Source: an uncultured Flaviramulus sp. (GTDB taxonomy: Bacteria; Bacteroidota; Bacteroidia; Flavobacteriales; Flavobacteriaceae). From it: a stretch of DNA of 64,000 nt. Below, one piece after another: positions 54,056-61,194 of the stretch. A model generated the notes under the pieces. That model saw nothing but the letters and a program-made list of their open reading frames with translations. It was not told the origin of the DNA and searched no databases. Made by a program: the position numbers and the translations under genes. Every line of letters begins with the position of its first letter. Position 1 is the stretch's first letter. Location of the stretch: NCBI GenBank assembly GCA_947501105.1, contig CANMUP010000001.1, positions 682,001-746,000 on the forward strand, given 5' to 3'.

Positions 54056-54601
54056 ATGTACGCAATTGTAGAGATAGCAGGGCATCAATTTAAAGTTGAA
54101 AAAGACCAAAGAGTTTTTGTTAACCGTTTACAAACTGAAGAAGGTAAGAAAGTTTCTTTCGATAACGTTCTTTTAATTGGAGATGGTGACAAAGTAACTG
54201 TAGGCGCCCCGGCTATAGACGGAGCTCAAGTAGGAGCAAAAGTCTTAAAGCACCTTAAAGGTGATAAAGTAATCGTTTTCAAAAAGAAAAGACGTAAAGG
54301 TTACCGTGTTAAGAATGGTCATCGTCAATCTTTAACTGAAATCGTAATTGAAAGCATTGCTGCTTCGGGAGCCAAAAAGGCTGCCAAAGTTGAAAACGAG
54401 GGAGCTAAAAAAGCTGCCCCAGCAAAAGCAACAAAGAAAGCTGAACCAAAAGTAGAAGCGAAAGCTGCTGCTCCTAAGGCAGAAGCAACTCAAGATTTAA
54501 GTAAATTTACTGTTGCTGAATTAAAAGAGAAGGCTAAAGCAAAAGGGATTGAAGGGATTTCTTCAATGAAGAAAGCTGATTTAATTGCTGCATTAAGCTA
54601 A
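54056..54601 (+). CDS. rplU: Ribosomal protein bL21 with C-terminal SAP/Rho_N-like extension
   Basis: 181 residues. The first 103 residues are bL21 (MYAIVEIAGHQFKVEKDQRVF, VIVFKKKRRKGYRVKNGHRQ). Then comes an Ala/Lys/Glu-rich linker (about 104-147) and a compact domain (about 148-181, LSKFTVAELKEKAKAKGIEG with SSMKKADLIAAL) that matches the helix-extended-loop-helix of SAP/Rho N-terminal domains. The usual bL21 has only about 100 residues. The extension is known from other Bacteroidota and could contact RNA. It is followed by rpmA, 27 bases on. Confidence 0.95.
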   Translation: MYAIVEIAGHQFKVEKDQRVFVNRLQTEEGKKVSFDNVLLIGDGDKVTVGAPAIDGAQVGAKVLKHLKGDKVIVFKKKRRKGYRVKNGHRQSLTEIVIESIAASGAKKAAKVENEGAKKAAPAKATKKAEPKVEAKAAAPKAEATQDLSKFTVAELKEKAKAKGIEGISSMKKADLIAALS

Positions 54602-54628
54602 TTATTAACAATATAAAAACTTAAGACA

Positions 54629-54889
54629 ATGGCTCATAAAAAAGGAGTAGGTAGTTCTAAGAATGGTAGAGAATCAGAATCGAAACGTTTAGGCGTTAAG
54701 ATATTTGGTGGTCAAGCTGCTATTGCTGGAAACATTATATTAAGACAACGAGGTAACACACATCACCCAGGTGAAAATGTATACCAAGGGAAAGATCATA
54801 CTTTACACGCTAAAGTTGATGGTCTTGTAAAATTCACAAAGAAAAAAGATAATAGGTCTTACGTTTCTATTGAAGCTTTTGAAGCTTAA
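54629..54889 (+). CDS. rpmA: Ribosomal protein bL27
   Basis: 86 residues. It begins [24 protein letters not shown] and contains [21 protein letters not shown], both typical. It lies near the peptidyl-transferase centre in the 50S subunit. It has no N-terminal extension needing cleavage, unlike the Firmicutes type. It is co-transcribed with rplU. Confidence 0.98.
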   Translation: MAHKKGVGSSKNGRESESKRLGVKIFGGQAAIAGNIILRQRGNTHHPGENVYQGKDHTLHAKVDGLVKFTKKKDNRSYVSIEAFEA

Positions 54890-54912
54890 GAAACATTTCT
54901 GTTTAAAATATA

Positions 54913-54943
54913 AAAACCCTTTCTGGAAACAGAAGGGGTTTTA
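54913..54943. terminator. Bidirectional terminator after rpmA
   Basis: AAAACCCTTTCTG and CAGAAGGGGTTTT pair over 13 bp with one G-U and a GAAA loop. It serves rpmA and the convergent DUF1569 gene. Confidence 0.85.
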
Positions 54944-55414
54944 TGTTTTTAAAACATCTCTTACAATTTTTAAATGATGGTTAGTATGCATTTTTAAAAA
55001 GTGCAAGGTTTGCTTTTTTGATAATTTCCCAAAAATAAAATGCTTAAAATAAGCTGTTCCTGGCAATCCTTTAAAAGTATCAATGTGGTTTTTTGCAGTT
55101 TGTAACTGAGCATGTAAATCTTCTGATGTTATTATTTTAGGAGGTAAAACAAACTTAGGTGCTTTCACCTTACCTCTTGGGATATACCTTAAAGGGAATA
55201 AAACCATACGCCAAAAATTAAATTCTCGTTTATAATCTTTTGGGTTAGATTTTATGGTCCACTCACTCACTGCATTAAAAACTTTTAAACTATGGTCCAG
55301 TTGCCAACCAATATCAGATTTTGTAACGTTTGGGTTTGTTTTGTCCTTAAAAGGTATATTTTGCTCTATTTCAGATAACAACAGATTTAAAGCTTCAATT
55401 TTTTTATTGCTCAT
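54941..55414 (-). CDS. DUF1569 protein (DinB-like helical bundle)
   Basis: 157 residues, mostly helical. Potential metal ligands are the His in GWQLDHSLKVF, the His in AKNHIDTF and HTNHHLKIVRDVL near the C-terminus, the three-His pattern of DinB/YfiT folds. PLRYIPRGKVKAPKFVLPP is a family segment of DUF1569. The function is unknown. It is convergent with rpmA and shares its terminator. Confidence 0.85.
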   Translation of the reverse strand: MSNKKIEALNLLLSEIEQNIPFKDKTNPNVTKSDIGWQLDHSLKVFNAVSEWTIKSNPKDYKREFNFWRMVLFPLRYIPRGKVKAPKFVLPPKIITSEDLHAQLQTAKNHIDTFKGLPGTAYFKHFIFGKLSKKQTLHFLKMHTNHHLKIVRDVLKT

Positions 55415-55507
55415 TATTACAATTTAATTTAAAAAGATATTAATTTAATTCTTAACTTTATCTATTGCATTTGCAATTATGAATTGTTTCACTTAAAACT
55501 ATTGTTT

Positions 55508-55768
55508 ATGCTACAGTTTAGAACAGAAATTAGAAATTCTCCAACACAACAAACTATTAAGGTTTTTTTAAGCGATGAATCTTTAGATAATAATGTTAAG
55601 CATTATTTAGAAAGTTTTAATGAGATTGAACTTATTGAAATACGAAAAAGCGTTGAACGTAATCGTGTTTCTGAAAATATTACCATTTTTAGAAAGGATG
55701 GTGTAGATATTAATTCTTTGCAAACTAGAATTGATGAGAGTTTGAATAGATATTTCTCTGAAAAGTAA
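55508..55768 (+). CDS. Small conserved protein of unknown function
   Basis: 86 residues from ATG at 55508 (a TTG at 55484 would add eight residues, MFHLKLLF, which look unlike a conserved start). The sequence suggests an alpha/beta fold: a strand (TQQTIKVFLS), helix (DNNVKHYLESF), strand (IELIEIRKSV), strand (NITIFRK), helix (NSLQTRIDESLNRYF). No family is recognised. It precedes the secreted protein at 55819 by 50 bases in the same direction. Confidence 0.65.
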   Translation: MLQFRTEIRNSPTQQTIKVFLSDESLDNNVKHYLESFNEIELIEIRKSVERNRVSENITIFRKDGVDINSLQTRIDESLNRYFSEK

Positions 55769-55818
55769 AAAAGAAAAACCTTTTATAATATTATACAAGC
55801 TACAGGCGTTGTTTTGTT

Positions 55819-56589
55819 ATGAAAACACGGTTCCTCTACGTATTTTGTTTTGCATCTTTTATAGGCTTTTCACAACAAAACGAATCGATTAAAACCATTC
55901 ATATATTTGTTGCACTATGTGATAATGTTAATCAAGGCATAGTTCCAGTTCCTTCAAAACTTGGCAATGGTCAAGATGTTAAAGGCAATTTATATTGGTC
56001 TGCACTTTATGGTGTGAAAACTCATTTTAAAAATAGTAAGGACTGGACTTTAATTTCTTCTAAAAAAAATATTAGCAATCATATTTTAGAGCGTGTCTTA
56101 TTTAAACATAAAATGACCAACACCTATCTTTTAGCTGATGCTTATGACGGAAAGTACATAAAACAAACAACCATTGATTTTTTAGAAGCTTCAGCAGGAA
56201 GAAATACAATTAATGTTACACATAAAGAACAGGTGTTAAAATTTGGCGGTGATGCAAAATTGCTAGCCTATATAGGTCATGATGGTTTAATGGAGTTTAA
56301 TGTTGAAGGCCAATTTAAACCATTGAATAATAATAACCGAGATGCGATTATTTTAGCGTGTGTGAGTAAAGATTATTTTAAACCATATATAGAAAAAACA
56401 AAGGCTAATCCATTGGTGTGGACCACAGGGTTAATGGCCCCTGAAGCTTACACCTTAAAATGGGCAATAGACGGTTGGATTTTAAATGAGACTGATTTAC
56501 AAATTAGAGAACGCGCAGCTAAAGCTTACAATCACTATCAAAAATGTGGAATTAAAGGGGCTAGGAATTTATTGGTTACAGGTTATTAA
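55819..56589 (+). CDS. Secreted protein with possible clan CD (caspase/gingipain-like) His/Cys arrangement
   Basis: 256 residues with a signal peptide (MKTRFLYVFCFASFIGFSQQ). A strand IHIFVALCDN follows, then SKLGNGQDVKGNLYWSALYG. Near the middle, AKLLAYIGHDGLMEF gives H154 in a hydrophobic strand followed by G156, and 27 residues on DAIILACVSKDYF gives C181 after a hydrophobic run. A His-Gly and a later Ala-Cys pair of this type occur in clan CD peptidases (caspases, gingipains, legumains), but the domain is not confirmed. The protein is conserved in Bacteroidota as an uncharacterised protein. It ends before an intergenic repeat. Confidence 0.75.
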   Translation: MKTRFLYVFCFASFIGFSQQNESIKTIHIFVALCDNVNQGIVPVPSKLGNGQDVKGNLYWSALYGVKTHFKNSKDWTLISSKKNISNHILERVLFKHKMTNTYLLADAYDGKYIKQTTIDFLEASAGRNTINVTHKEQVLKFGGDAKLLAYIGHDGLMEFNVEGQFKPLNNNNRDAIILACVSKDYFKPYIEKTKANPLVWTTGLMAPEAYTLKWAIDGWILNETDLQIRERAAKAYNHYQKCGIKGARNLLVTGY

Positions 56590-56596
56590 TTGCACT

Positions 56597-56727
56597 AGCG
56601 ATTGCAACGGCATCCTTTTTAAAAATAAAAATTAGTAATAAACTTTGTTTTGAACTAAAAACAAGCAGATTGCCACATCGTTTACTCCTTGCAATGACGT
56701 TTTAAAAAGATATAGTGGAAAGCGCGG
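56597..56727. repeat. Palindromic intergenic repeat, copy 3 (with nested repeat)
   Basis: It starts AGCGATTGCAACGGCATCC and a T-run, and ends with an A-run, GATATAGTGGAAAGCGCGG. The insert between holds a nested unit at 56665-56700 (GCAGATTGCCACATCG and on to GCAATGACGT), the same type as in copy 2. It lies just after the secreted protein gene and before ahcY (opposite strand). Confidence 0.75.
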
Positions 56728-56730
56728 TTT

Positions 56731-56824
56731 GTTTTGGCTTTTTCTGCCAAAATAAAATTGCCCAAAAAAATCGCAAAACAGACTAGCATGATTATGAGAT
56801 TTCTCTCTTTGTTCGAAATGACAG
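56731..56824. repeat. Hairpin and REP-like sequence in the same gap
   Basis: TTTTGGC and GCCAAAA around position 56733-56753 make a perfect 7-bp hairpin. Next to it, 56792-56824 (TTATGAGATTTCTCTCTTTG and GTTCGAAATGACAG) resembles REP-like sequences with arms ATTTC/GAAAT. Both are in the 315-base gap 56590-56904, which has no gene. Confidence 0.5.
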
Positions 56825-56831
56825 AAAATAA

Positions 56832-56861
56832 AAAATCCCAAACATTTCTGCTTGGGATTTT
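56832..56861. terminator. Bidirectional terminator downstream of ahcY
   Basis: AAAATCCCAA (56832-56841) pairs perfectly with TTGGGATTTT (56852-56861). On the minus strand it follows ahcY with a T-run. Confidence 0.8.
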
Positions 56862-56871
56862 AGTTTATAAT

Positions 56872-56899
56872 GAGATGCTGAAACAAGTTCAGCATGACG
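56872..56899. repeat. Short palindrome TGCTGAA/TTCAGCA (REP-like)
   Basis: TGCTGAA (56876-56882) and TTCAGCA (56888-56894) flank a 5-base loop and are followed by TGACG. Degenerate copies lie at 41796-41812 and 59709-59727. It sits right after the ahcY stop codon. Confidence 0.6.
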
Positions 56900-56904
56900 T
56901 TCAA

Positions 56905-58221
56905 TTAATATCTGTAATGTTCTGGTTTGTATGGACCATCAACAGTTACACCAATATAACTTGCTTGCTCTTCGCGAAGTTCTGTTAACTCAACTCCAAT
57001 TTTTGCTAAGTGTAATTTTGCTACTTTTTCGTCTAATGCTTTTGGTAACATATATACATCGTTTTTGTAAGCATCGGCATTATTCCAAAGTTCGATTTGA
57101 GCTAAAGTTTGGTTTGTAAACGAATTACTCATTACAAAACTTGGGTGACCAGTTGCACAACCTAAGTTTACTAAACGACCTTCGGCAAGTATAATAATAT
57201 CTTTTCCGTTAACGGTATATTTATCTACCTGAGGCTTAATCGTGTTTTTAGTATGCCCGTGATTGTCGTTTAACCAAGCCATATCAATTTCGTTATCAAA
57301 ATGCCCAATGTTACAAACAATAGCTTTGTCTTTTAAAGCTTCAAAATGACGAGACTGTACAATATCTTTATTTCCAGTTGTTGTAATTACAATATCAGTA
57401 TTACCAATTACAGTTTCTAATTTTTTAACTTCAAAACCATCCATAGCAGCTTGTAATGCGCAAATTGGATCTATTTCTGTAACGGTTACAATACTCCCAG
57501 CTCCTTTAAAAGAAGCAGCAGTACCTTTACCAACATCACCATAACCACAAACTGTTACTCGCTTACCAGCTAACATAATATCTGTTGCACGACGAATAGC
57601 GTCTACAGCAGATTCTTTACATCCGTATTTGTTGTCAAATTTAGATTTTGTAACCGAATCGTTTACATTAATTGCAGGCATTGGTAACGTTCCATTCTTT
57701 ACACGCTCATACAATCTGTGAACTCCTGTTGTAGTTTCTTCAGATAAACCATTAATTCCAGAAGCTAATTCTGGGTATTTATCTAAAACCATATTAGTTA
57801 AATCACCACCATCATCAAGAATCATGTTTAAAGGCTTTCTATCTTCACCAAAAAATAAAGTTTGCTCGATACACCAATCAAATTCTTCTTCAGTCATATC
57901 TTTCCATGCATAAACTGCAGTTCCAGCATCAGCAATGGCCGCCGCTGCTTGATCTTGCGTAGAGAAAATGTTACAAGAACTCCAAGTCACTTCTGCACCT
58001 AAAGCTTGTAAAGTTTCAATTAATACTGCAGTTTGAATAGTCATGTGTAAACATCCTGCAATACGAGCGTCTTTAAGAGGTTGTGAATCTTTATATTCTT
58101 CTCGAAGACTCATAAGTCCTGGCATTTCTGCTTCTGCTAATTCTATTTCTTTTCGTCCCCAAGCTGCAAGCGATATGTCTTTTACTTTATTTGCTACGTA
58201 AGGAATTGTTTTTGTACTCAT
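56905..58221 (-). CDS. ahcY: S-adenosylhomocysteine hydrolase
   Basis: 438 residues from ATG at 58219-58221; an upstream TTG at 58254 would add 11 residues with no family support. It splits S-adenosylhomocysteine to adenosine and homocysteine and so relieves inhibition of methyltransferases. Visible: [55 protein letters not shown], the NAD-binding [22 protein letters not shown], and C-terminal [15 protein letters not shown] with the catalytic Lys-Tyr tail. Length matches the bacterial enzyme. Its 3' end is followed by REP-like sequences. Confidence 0.97.
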   Translation of the reverse strand: MSTKTIPYVANKVKDISLAAWGRKEIELAEAEMPGLMSLREEYKDSQPLKDARIAGCLHMTIQTAVLIETLQALGAEVTWSSCNIFSTQDQAAAAIADAGTAVYAWKDMTEEEFDWCIEQTLFFGEDRKPLNMILDDGGDLTNMVLDKYPELASGINGLSEETTTGVHRLYERVKNGTLPMPAINVNDSVTKSKFDNKYGCKESAVDAIRRATDIMLAGKRVTVCGYGDVGKGTAASFKGAGSIVTVTEIDPICALQAAMDGFEVKKLETVIGNTDIVITTTGNKDIVQSRHFEALKDKAIVCNIGHFDNEIDMAWLNDNHGHTKNTIKPQVDKYTVNGKDIIILAEGRLVNLGCATGHPSFVMSNSFTNQTLAQIELWNNADAYKNDVYMLPKALDEKVAKLHLAKIGVELTELREEQASYIGVTVDGPYKPEHYRY

Positions 58222-58319
58222 AGTATTTTTCTTAAATGTTTTAAAGTATAACAACTTTGTTTTAGCACTTAAAAATAGTTAAATTCGCTAATCAAAATTG
58301 TTATGTGTCATAGACCGTG

Positions 58320-58327
58320 CAAATATA
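58320..58327 (-). promoter_or_regulatory. Promoter -7 box of ahcY
   Basis: On the minus strand it reads TATATTTG followed by CAC. The leader would be about 90 bases. No SAH riboswitch is recognised in it. Confidence 0.7.
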
Positions 58328-58350
58328 ATCAATAACTTTCAGAATATTAA

Positions 58351-58986
58351 ATGCCTCTTTATAAAACCATTACTCCAAACCCACAAACCACAGTTAAAAT
58401 CTGGAAAATTTCAGAGTCTTATAATGATTTGTTTCAATCTATAACTTTAAACCCTGAAAGTTTAGAACGTGTTTTGGATATGAAAAGTGAGATGCACCAA
58501 CGTGGATTTTTAAGCGTTAGAAAGTTATTAGCTGAATTTGAATATTCCGATTCTGATTTGTTTTACGATGACAATGGAAAACCGCATCTAAAGGATGGTA
58601 AGCAAATTTCTATTACGCACTCATTTAATTTTTCAGCTGTTATAGTAAGTGACTTAATTGTTGGTATTGATGTTGAAAAACAACGCGATAAAATCACGAT
58701 CATCGCTCATAAATTTATAGAGTATGAGTTTGATTACTTAGATGAAAATAATACGAATTACATAAAAAAGCTAACAGCTATTTGGTGTGTAAAAGAATCG
58801 TTGTATAAGCTTTACGCAATACCAGGATTAAGTTTTAAAAAACATTGTCTGGTAATTCCTTTTAATATAACTGATGACGAAACCTTAGCGTGGATTGATT
58901 ATAAAGGCAAAAAACATCGATACAATATTCGCTTTTTAGAGTTTGAAGGTTTTACTTGTGCCTATGCCATAGCGCCAAATGAATAA
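58351..58986 (+). CDS. 4'-phosphopantetheinyl transferase
   Basis: 211 residues. It attaches the phosphopantetheine arm to carrier proteins. Motifs are SITHSFNFSAVIVSD (the catalytic His region), VGIDVEKQRDK (Mg-binding Asp) and IWCVKESLYKLYAIPGLSF (W-x-KE). The two motif sets belong to the Sfp/AcpT-type family. The target carrier (fatty acid, flexirubin or polyketide type) cannot be told. Its end overlaps the next gene by 8 bases. Confidence 0.9.
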   Translation: MPLYKTITPNPQTTVKIWKISESYNDLFQSITLNPESLERVLDMKSEMHQRGFLSVRKLLAEFEYSDSDLFYDDNGKPHLKDGKQISITHSFNFSAVIVSDLIVGIDVEKQRDKITIIAHKFIEYEFDYLDENNTNYIKKLTAIWCVKESLYKLYAIPGLSFKKHCLVIPFNITDDETLAWIDYKGKKHRYNIRFLEFEGFTCAYAIAPNE

Positions 58987-59704
58987 TGTTTATATAGACA
59001 TACAAAGATCAATCTTAAATAGCGAAAAATTATTGGCTGTTTTAATTGATCCAGATAAATTTTCTATTGAAAACGTTACTCGTTTCTTTAAAAAAGTAAA
59101 TAAATCTATCACAACACATATTTTTATTGGTGGAAGCACGGTTGAAGATAACGTTACTGAAGTATTAGTTTCGGAAATTAAAAAGCATACTAAACTCCCC
59201 GTTATTATATTTCCTGGTGATGTATCTCAAATTACAGATAAAGCTGATGCGTTATTATTTTTATCCTTAATTTCTGGCAGAAATCCAGAATATTTAATTG
59301 GAAAACATATAGAGTCTATTTCAAGATTAAAAAACACCAATTTAGAAGTGCTTTCAACAGGATATGTTTTAATAGAAAGCGGAAAACAAACAGCCGTTGA
59401 GCGCGTAACAAAAACACAACCTATAGATAGAAGCAATATTCAAAGAATAACAGATACCGCAAAAGCAGGCGAGCTTTTAGGAATGAAATTAATGTACTTA
59501 GAAGCAGGAAGCGGTGCTTTAAACCCCATAGCTACTGAAACTATTGTAAAAGTAAAAGATGAAATACAAATTCCATTAATAGTTGGTGGCGGTATAAAAA
59601 ATATAAAACAATTAGAAAACGCATATAATTCTGGAGCCGATATGGTCGTAATAGGTACCGCTTTTGAAGAATGTGAATCGTTTTTTGACGATTTAAGAAA
59701 ATAA
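58979..59704 (+). CDS. Geranylgeranylglyceryl phosphate synthase family (PcrB-like)
   Basis: 241 residues, a TIM barrel that joins a polyprenyl group to sn-glycerol-1-phosphate. Motifs: VLIDPDKFS (N-terminal), THIFIGGSTVEDNVTEVL, VIIFPGDVSQI, ALLFLSLISGRNPEYLIGKH, STGYVLIESGKQTAVERVT, KLMYLEAGSGALNPI, LIVGGGIKNIKQLENAYNSGADMVVIGTA. The family is known best from archaeal lipid synthesis, with functional members in Bacteroidota. Its overlap with the phosphopantetheinyl transferase suggests co-expression. Confidence 0.93.
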   Translation: MNNVYIDIQRSILNSEKLLAVLIDPDKFSIENVTRFFKKVNKSITTHIFIGGSTVEDNVTEVLVSEIKKHTKLPVIIFPGDVSQITDKADALLFLSLISGRNPEYLIGKHIESISRLKNTNLEVLSTGYVLIESGKQTAVERVTKTQPIDRSNIQRITDTAKAGELLGMKLMYLEAGSGALNPIATETIVKVKDEIQIPLIVGGGIKNIKQLENAYNSGADMVVIGTAFEECESFFDDLRK

Positions 59705-59708
59705 ACTA

Positions 59709-59727
59709 TCATACTGAACATGTTCGG
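59709..59727. repeat. Degenerate palindrome ACTGAACATGTTCGGT
   Basis: It resembles the TGCTGAA/TTCAGCA repeat; a trailing TAGAATGACA at 59762-59771 matches the usual tail of such elements. It lies in the short gap after the GGGP synthase gene. Confidence 0.4.
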
Positions 59728-59787
59728 TAACCCATAAAAAGAAATAGATAACAGTATAAGCTAGAATGACAAAAAACAATTAATAAA

Positions 59788-60048
59788 ATGGAAGTATCAG
59801 TAGATTTAACATTGTCTCCTTTACAAGATGATTACGAAAAACATATCATAGACTTTATAAAAGCACTGCGTGACTCTGAATTTACCATTTTAGAAAATCC
59901 GTTAAGCACTCAAATTTTTGGGAACTATGATAAGTTGATGCCCTTTTTGAATGAAGAAATTAAGCGTTCTTTTGAAAATACAGATATTTCAGTTTTAGCA
60001 ATGAAAGTGGTAAAAACTAACAGAAGTGACTATGAACCAAATTTTTAA
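59788..60048 (+). CDS. Thiamine-binding protein, MTH1187/YkoF family
   Basis: 86 residues. EVSVDLTLSPLQDDYEKHI, KALRDSEFTILENPLSTQIFGNYDKLM and SVLAMKVVKTNR are the segments of the MTH1187/YkoF fold, which binds thiamine or related compounds. It likely senses or holds thiamine in the cytoplasm. It overlaps the next gene (PnuC family) by 17 bases and so is co-translated with it. Confidence 0.88.
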   Translation: MEVSVDLTLSPLQDDYEKHIIDFIKALRDSEFTILENPLSTQIFGNYDKLMPFLNEEIKRSFENTDISVLAMKVVKTNRSDYEPNF

Positions 60049-60664
60049 TTTTTTTCTAGAAGCTTATCAGCAAACACCAACAATACAAATAGTATTAGAA
60101 GCTGTTGCTTTTGTATTTGGTATTGCAAGTGTTTGGTATGCTAAAAAAGAAAATATTTTGGTATACCCAACCGGAATAATTTGTACTGTAATAACTGTTT
60201 ATCTCCTCTACATTAATGAATACTTTGGAGATATGATGATGAATTTTTACTATTCAGTTATGAGTGTTTATGGCTGGTGGAACTGGTCTAGAAAAAAGGG
60301 AGATAAATATGTAGTCCCAATTTCTAGAACAAATACTAAAGAGAAAATAATTGGGTTTTGCTTATTTCTAATAACAATGATAATTACTTATTTAGTATAT
60401 AAAGCTAACGAATATGATATTAAAATTGTAAACTATATTGATGTTTTTACATCAGGAGTTTTCTTTACGGCAATGTGGTTTATGGCCAACAAGAAATTAG
60501 AAAACTGGACACTATGGATTTTTGCAGATTTAATAACTATACCTTTATATGCTTATAGAGGATTAGGAATGTTATCATTACAATATTTAATTTTCACCAT
60601 TTTAGCAATTCAAGGATACATTGCATGGAAAAAGAGCTTAAACAACAACCTACAAACTGCTTAA
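60032..60664 (+). CDS. pnuC: PnuC/PnuT family vitamin transporter
   Basis: 210 residues from ATG at 60032 (a GTG six bases upstream is possible). Seven or eight membrane segments, with VFGIASVWYAKKENILVYPTG near the N-terminus and SVMSVYGWWNWSRKKGDK, the PnuC signature. PnuC imports nicotinamide riboside and PnuT imports thiamine by facilitated diffusion, with trapping by phosphorylation. The neighbours point both ways: the thiamine-binding protein favours thiamine, the NadR-like kinase favours nicotinamide riboside. Its end overlaps the kinase gene by 40 bases. Confidence 0.9.
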   Translation: MNQIFNFFLEAYQQTPTIQIVLEAVAFVFGIASVWYAKKENILVYPTGIICTVITVYLLYINEYFGDMMMNFYYSVMSVYGWWNWSRKKGDKYVVPISRTNTKEKIIGFCLFLITMIITYLVYKANEYDIKIVNYIDVFTSGVFFTAMWFMANKKLENWTLWIFADLITIPLYAYRGLGMLSLQYLIFTILAIQGYIAWKKSLNNNLQTA

Positions 60665-61194
60665 AAGTTGTTTTATTTGGACCTGAGTCTACGGGAAAAA
60701 CTACACTTTCAAGACAATTAGCCAGACATTATAATTCGGTTTGGGTACGAGAATATGCACGCGAATATTTACAAAACAAATGGAATGACGAGCGTAAAAC
60801 TTGCGAGCCAAAAGATTTATTACCTATCGCTAAAGGGCAAATGAAATTGGAAAATGAATTAGCCAAAAAGACTGAAACTGTTTTAATTTGTGATACCGAT
60901 TTGTTAGAAACTAAAGTATATTCTGAAGCTTACTATTTAGGAACCTGTGATCCTATTCTTGAAAAATACGCCTTAGAGAATACTTACGATTTGTATTTTT
61001 TAACTTATATTGATACCCCTTGGGAAGCAGATGATTTAAGAGATAAACCAGAGCACAGGTTAGAAATGTTTAACGCTTTTCAAGAGGCACTAATTAAAAA
61101 CAAAAGACCTTATATATTATTAAAAGGGGATAAAAAAACTAGACTAAAAACGGCTGTAATGCATATTGATAAATTATTAAACGTAGAAGATTAA
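60625..61194 (+). CDS. NadR-like nucleoside/vitamin kinase (P-loop ATPase)
   Basis: 189 residues. P-loop GPESTGKTTLSRQLARHY, then VREYAREYLQNKW and LICDTDLLETKVYSE, TYIDTPWEADDLRDKPEHR: the pattern of the ribosylnicotinamide kinase domain of NadR. The adenylyltransferase domain and DNA-binding domain of full NadR are absent. It would phosphorylate the compound brought in by the PnuC family transporter and trap it. Whether this is nicotinamide riboside or thiamine is open. The next gene starts at its stop codon. Confidence 0.88.
   Translation: MEKELKQQPTNCLKVVLFGPESTGKTTLSRQLARHYNSVWVREYAREYLQNKWNDERKTCEPKDLLPIAKGQMKLENELAKKTETVLICDTDLLETKVYSEAYYLGTCDPILEKYALENTYDLYFLTYIDTPWEADDLRDKPEHRLEMFNAFQEALIKNKRPYILLKGDKKTRLKTAVMHIDKLLNVED

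Noticed and set aside
58222-58319. Possible SAH riboswitch in the ahcY leader
   Set aside because: The leader lacks the conserved SAH aptamer elements; only a promoter box is supported.
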